64,000 nucleotides of DNA from DASWOJ01 sp964242415 (lineage in GTDB: Bacteria > Pseudomonadota > Alphaproteobacteria > Acetobacterales > Acetobacteraceae), in the NCBI GenBank assembly GCA_964242415.1, contig CAXTAT010000016.1, forward strand, positions 1-64,000, read 5' to 3'. The notes under the pieces were generated by a model that worked only from the letters and a program-made list of their open reading frames with translations, did not search any database and had not been told where the DNA came from. The translations under genes and the position numbers were made by a program. Positions 61,945 through 64,000 of the stretch are shown here, in pieces; within the stretch, counting starts at the first letter, position 1; each line of letters opens with the position of its first letter.

Positions 61945-64000
61945 TTACTCCGCCGCTGCCTGCAGTCCATCCCGCGAAGGCTCCGGCTTCCGGCCCCGCA
62001 CCGACCGCACCACCCGCACCGGGATCGCCTTGTACCCCGGCACCTTCGACTTCGGGTCGTGGAACGACAGCGGGAACAGCGGGTTGATCTCCGGGAAGTA
62101 TGCCCCCGCGCAGCCCACCGGGATGTTGTAGGGAATGATCTGCAGCCCCGGCACCTCGCGTCCAGCCGGGTCTTCCACGGCCGGGGTCAGATCGACCGCG
62201 TCCACCCCTTGCAGGCCCATCCGCTCGATGTCCGCCGGGTTCATGAAGATCACATGCCGCGTGCCATGCACCCCGCGGAACCGGTCGGTGTAGCCGTAAA
62301 CCGTCGTGTTGAACTGGTCGTTGGAGCGCAGCGTCGTCAGTTGCAGCACGTCCGACTGGTCGCCGAACGCCTCCGCCCCGGCGAACAGCTTGTCCGGCGT
62401 GATGAAGTTGGCCTTGCCGCTTCGCGTTACCCACTTCCGCTCCCGCGCCGGCAGCGGCCGGGCAAAGCCTCCTGGGCGCTGGAACCGCTCGTTGAAGTCC
62501 TTGAACGTCTCGGGATACGTCGCCTCGATGGCATCGCGCACTCTACCGTAATCCCCGACCCACTCGTCCCACGGTACCCGCCCGTTGGCCGGCAGCGTCG
62601 CCTTGGCCATCCCCGCGACGATCCACGGCTCGGACCGCGTATCCGGGCTCATCGGCTTGATCTGCCCGACGCTGCCGTGGAAGTGCGCGACCGAGCTTTC
62701 CATGCTCACCGCCTGCGGACCCGTCGCCTGCTCGTCGATCTCGATGCGCCCCAGGCAGGGCAGCACATACGCGATCTCCCCGTGCACGATGTGGTTGCGG
62801 TTCAGCTTGGTGGCGATCTGCACCGTCAGCCGCAGCTTGCGCCACGCCGCCTCCACCATCGCCGTCTCCGGCACGGCGCGCAGGAAGTTGCCGCCGAGCG
62901 CGATGAAGCCCCGCACCTCCCCGTCGATGATCGCCTTGCACGCATCCACCGTGGAGTGCCCGGTCCAGCGCGGCGCCGTGAACCCGTACAGCTCCTGCAG
63001 CTTGTCCAGCGGCACCAGGTCGGGCTTCTCGGTGATCCCGACCGTGCGCTGGCCCTGCACGTTGGAGTGGCCGCGCACGGCGCAGACGTTGGCGCCGGGC
63101 TTGCCGATGTTGCCGCGCAGCAGCAGCAGGTTGGTCACCATGTGGACGTTCTCGACGCCCATCAGGTGCTGCGTCAGCCCCATGCCGTAGCAGCCCAGCA
63201 CCGCGTTGGACTCCGCATACACGTCCGCCGCCGCCTTCATCTCGGCCTGCGTCAGGCCCGACACCCGCTCCAGCTCGGCCCAGGGATGCGCGCGGCAGGC
63301 GGCGGCGAACTCCTCGAACCCGGCCGTGTGTTCCTTGATGAACTCGTGGTCGAGCACGTTCTTCTTGTCCGCCGACGCCATCGACGCCGCGAACACCACC
63401 GCCGCCGCGCTGGCCTCCGGGCTAGGCGTTGCGTCGTTGCCCGCCACGAGGCTGTGGCCGCCGGCGTGCAGGGCGTCGTCCATCTCGATCACGGCCTTGC
63501 AGATGCCGAACAGCGCCGCGATGTCGCCGCCGTTCTTCACCTGCATGTATTGGTGGCTGATCTGGGTCTCCTTGCCCGTCAGCATCTCGTCCGGCGCCTG
63601 CGGGTTGACGAACCGCTCCAGCCCGCGCTCGCGCAGCGGGTTGATGGTGATGATCTTCACCCCGCGCTTCACCGCCTCCTGCAACTGGTGCAGCATCCGC
63701 GGCGACGAGGTGGCAACGTTCTGCGCGATGTAGAAGATGCAGTCGCAGTCGTCGAAGTCGGACAGGGTGGCGGTGCCGACCGCCGCACCGATGCTCTCGG
63801 GGAGCGCGACCGAACTGCTCTCATGGCACATGTTGCTGCAGTCGGGCAGGTGGTTGCTGCCGTACATGCGGGCAAATAGCTGGTACATGTAGCTGGTTTC
63901 CAGCGACGCGCGCCCGCTGGTGTAGAACACCGCCTGCTCCGGCGTCATCGCCTGCAGTTCGCGGGCGATCTCCTGGAACGCGATCTCCCACGACACCGGC
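61945..64000 (-). CDS. FdhF/YdeP-type molybdopterin oxidoreductase, alpha subunit (5' end outside window)
   Basis: The frame is open to the right edge; 684 codons are visible. The protein belongs to the DMSO reductase superfamily close to FdhF/YdeP: FYTSGRASLETSYMYQLFAR, HLPDCSNMCHESSSVALPES, SDFDDCDCIFYIAQNVATSS and the C-terminal molybdopterin region (TLRSNDQFNTTVYGYTDRFR). Such proteins are formate dehydrogenases or related oxidoreductases. The missing N-terminus would show whether an iron-sulfur site is present. fdhD follows, supporting formate oxidation; a YdeP acid-stress type protein is the alternative. Confidence 0.9.
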   Translation of the reverse strand, partial: PVSWEIAFQEIARELQAMTPEQAVFYTSGRASLETSYMYQLFARMYGSNHLPDCSNMCHESSSVALPESIGAAVGTATLSDFDDCDCIFYIAQNVATSSPRMLHQLQEAVKRGVKIITINPLRERGLERFVNPQAPDEMLTGKETQISHQYMQVKNGGDIAALFGICKAVIEMDDALHAGGHSLVAGNDATPSPEASAAAVVFAASMASADKKNVLDHEFIKEHTAGFEEFAAACRAHPWAELERVSGLTQAEMKAAADVYAESNAVLGCYGMGLTQHLMGVENVHMVTNLLLLRGNIGKPGANVCAVRGHSNVQGQRTVGITEKPDLVPLDKLQELYGFTAPRWTGHSTVDACKAIIDGEVRGFIALGGNFLRAVPETAMVEAAWRKLRLTVQIATKLNRNHIVHGEIAYVLPCLGRIEIDEQATGPQAVSMESSVAHFHGSVGQIKPMSPDTRSEPWIVAGMAKATLPANGRVPWDEWVGDYGRVRDAIEATYPETFKDFNERFQRPGGFARPLPARERKWVTRSGKANFITPDKLFAGAEAFGDQSDVLQLTTLRSNDQFNTTVYGYTDRFRGVHGTRHVIFMNPADIERMGLQGVDAVDLTPAVEDPAGREVPGLQIIPYNIPVGCAGAYFPEINPLFPLSFHDPKSKVPGYKAIPVRVVRSVRGRKPEPSRDGLQAAAE

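Noticed and set aside
61900..63879. 659-codon plus-strand open frame opposite the FdhF-like gene
   Set aside because: Antisense shadow, Arg/His/Leu-rich; the minus-strand protein is a recognised molybdoenzyme.

Overview
The window is 64 kb of GC-rich DNA from an alphaproteobacterium, most likely a member of the Rhodospirillales/Acetobacteraceae. I base this on the secY-adk-rpsM-rpsK-rpoA-rplQ order, an ATP12-type ATP synthase chaperone, a fused indolepyruvate:ferredoxin oxidoreductase with its Lrp regulator, a type-B L36 protein, and alphaproteobacterial intergenic palindromes. The placement is inferred from gene content; no rRNA is present.

Layout. 1-4027: end of the ribosomal-protein/RNA-polymerase block, with a sigma70-like promoter ahead of rpsM. 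4292-10382: rarA, an RluA-type pseudouridine synthase and an AsmA-like protein chained by ATGA overlaps, then ATP12, lipB (opposite strand) and tRNA-Leu(GAG). 10415-18863: a two-domain glycosyltransferase with a small partner, malic enzyme, a membrane J-protein, galU and a phosphohexomutase. 19221-29633: a PEP-CTERM protein, a fatty-acid-hydroxylase-like membrane protein, a D-threonine aldolase-like enzyme, moaA, and the block methyltransferase / cysteine-dioxygenase-like / four-rhodanese / comF / grxC / DUF1178 / SCO1. 29808-30632: an AT-rich, probably acquired HNH endonuclease gene broken by an in-frame amber codon. 30764-42663: acyl and amino-acid catabolism (acyl-CoA ligase, beta-helix/CBM60 protein, isovaleryl-CoA dehydrogenase, aspartic protease, acyl-CoA dehydrogenase, indolepyruvate oxidoreductase with divergent Lrp, MarC). 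42916-47800: a methyltransferase/heme-oxygenase-fold pair, several small unknown proteins, cupin, DUF6314 and bioY. 47980-56532: rpmJ, glcDEF, a TPR protein, an orphan molybdenum hydroxylase large subunit and NAD-type isocitrate dehydrogenase. 57241-64000: lytic transglycosylase, TonB-dependent receptor, tonB remnant, fdhD and a partial FdhF/YdeP-type molybdoenzyme.

How the genes work together. GalU and the phosphohexomutase supply UDP-glucose-type precursors that the nearby glycosyltransferase could use. The ligase, isovaleryl-CoA dehydrogenase, acyl-CoA dehydrogenase and indolepyruvate oxidoreductase point to branched-chain and aromatic amino-acid or fatty-acid catabolism. GlcDEF feeds glycolate carbon into metabolism. 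MoaA, the orphan hydroxylase, FdhD and the FdhF-like protein form a scattered molybdenum theme.

The most notable signals are: (1) the HNH gene with a strong Shine-Dalgarno sequence in front of an ATT codon and an internal in-frame TAG; (2) two matching palindromes one Lrp-like spacing apart between iorAB and lrp; (3) a four-rhodanese protein with one catalytic cysteine beside a cysteine-dioxygenase-like gene; (4) a coupled methyltransferase/heme-oxygenase-fold pair followed by a strongly structured gene-free segment; (5) three families of intergenic palindromic repeats, one of which encodes a protein C-terminus. I see no CRISPR array, prophage or complete insertion sequence.
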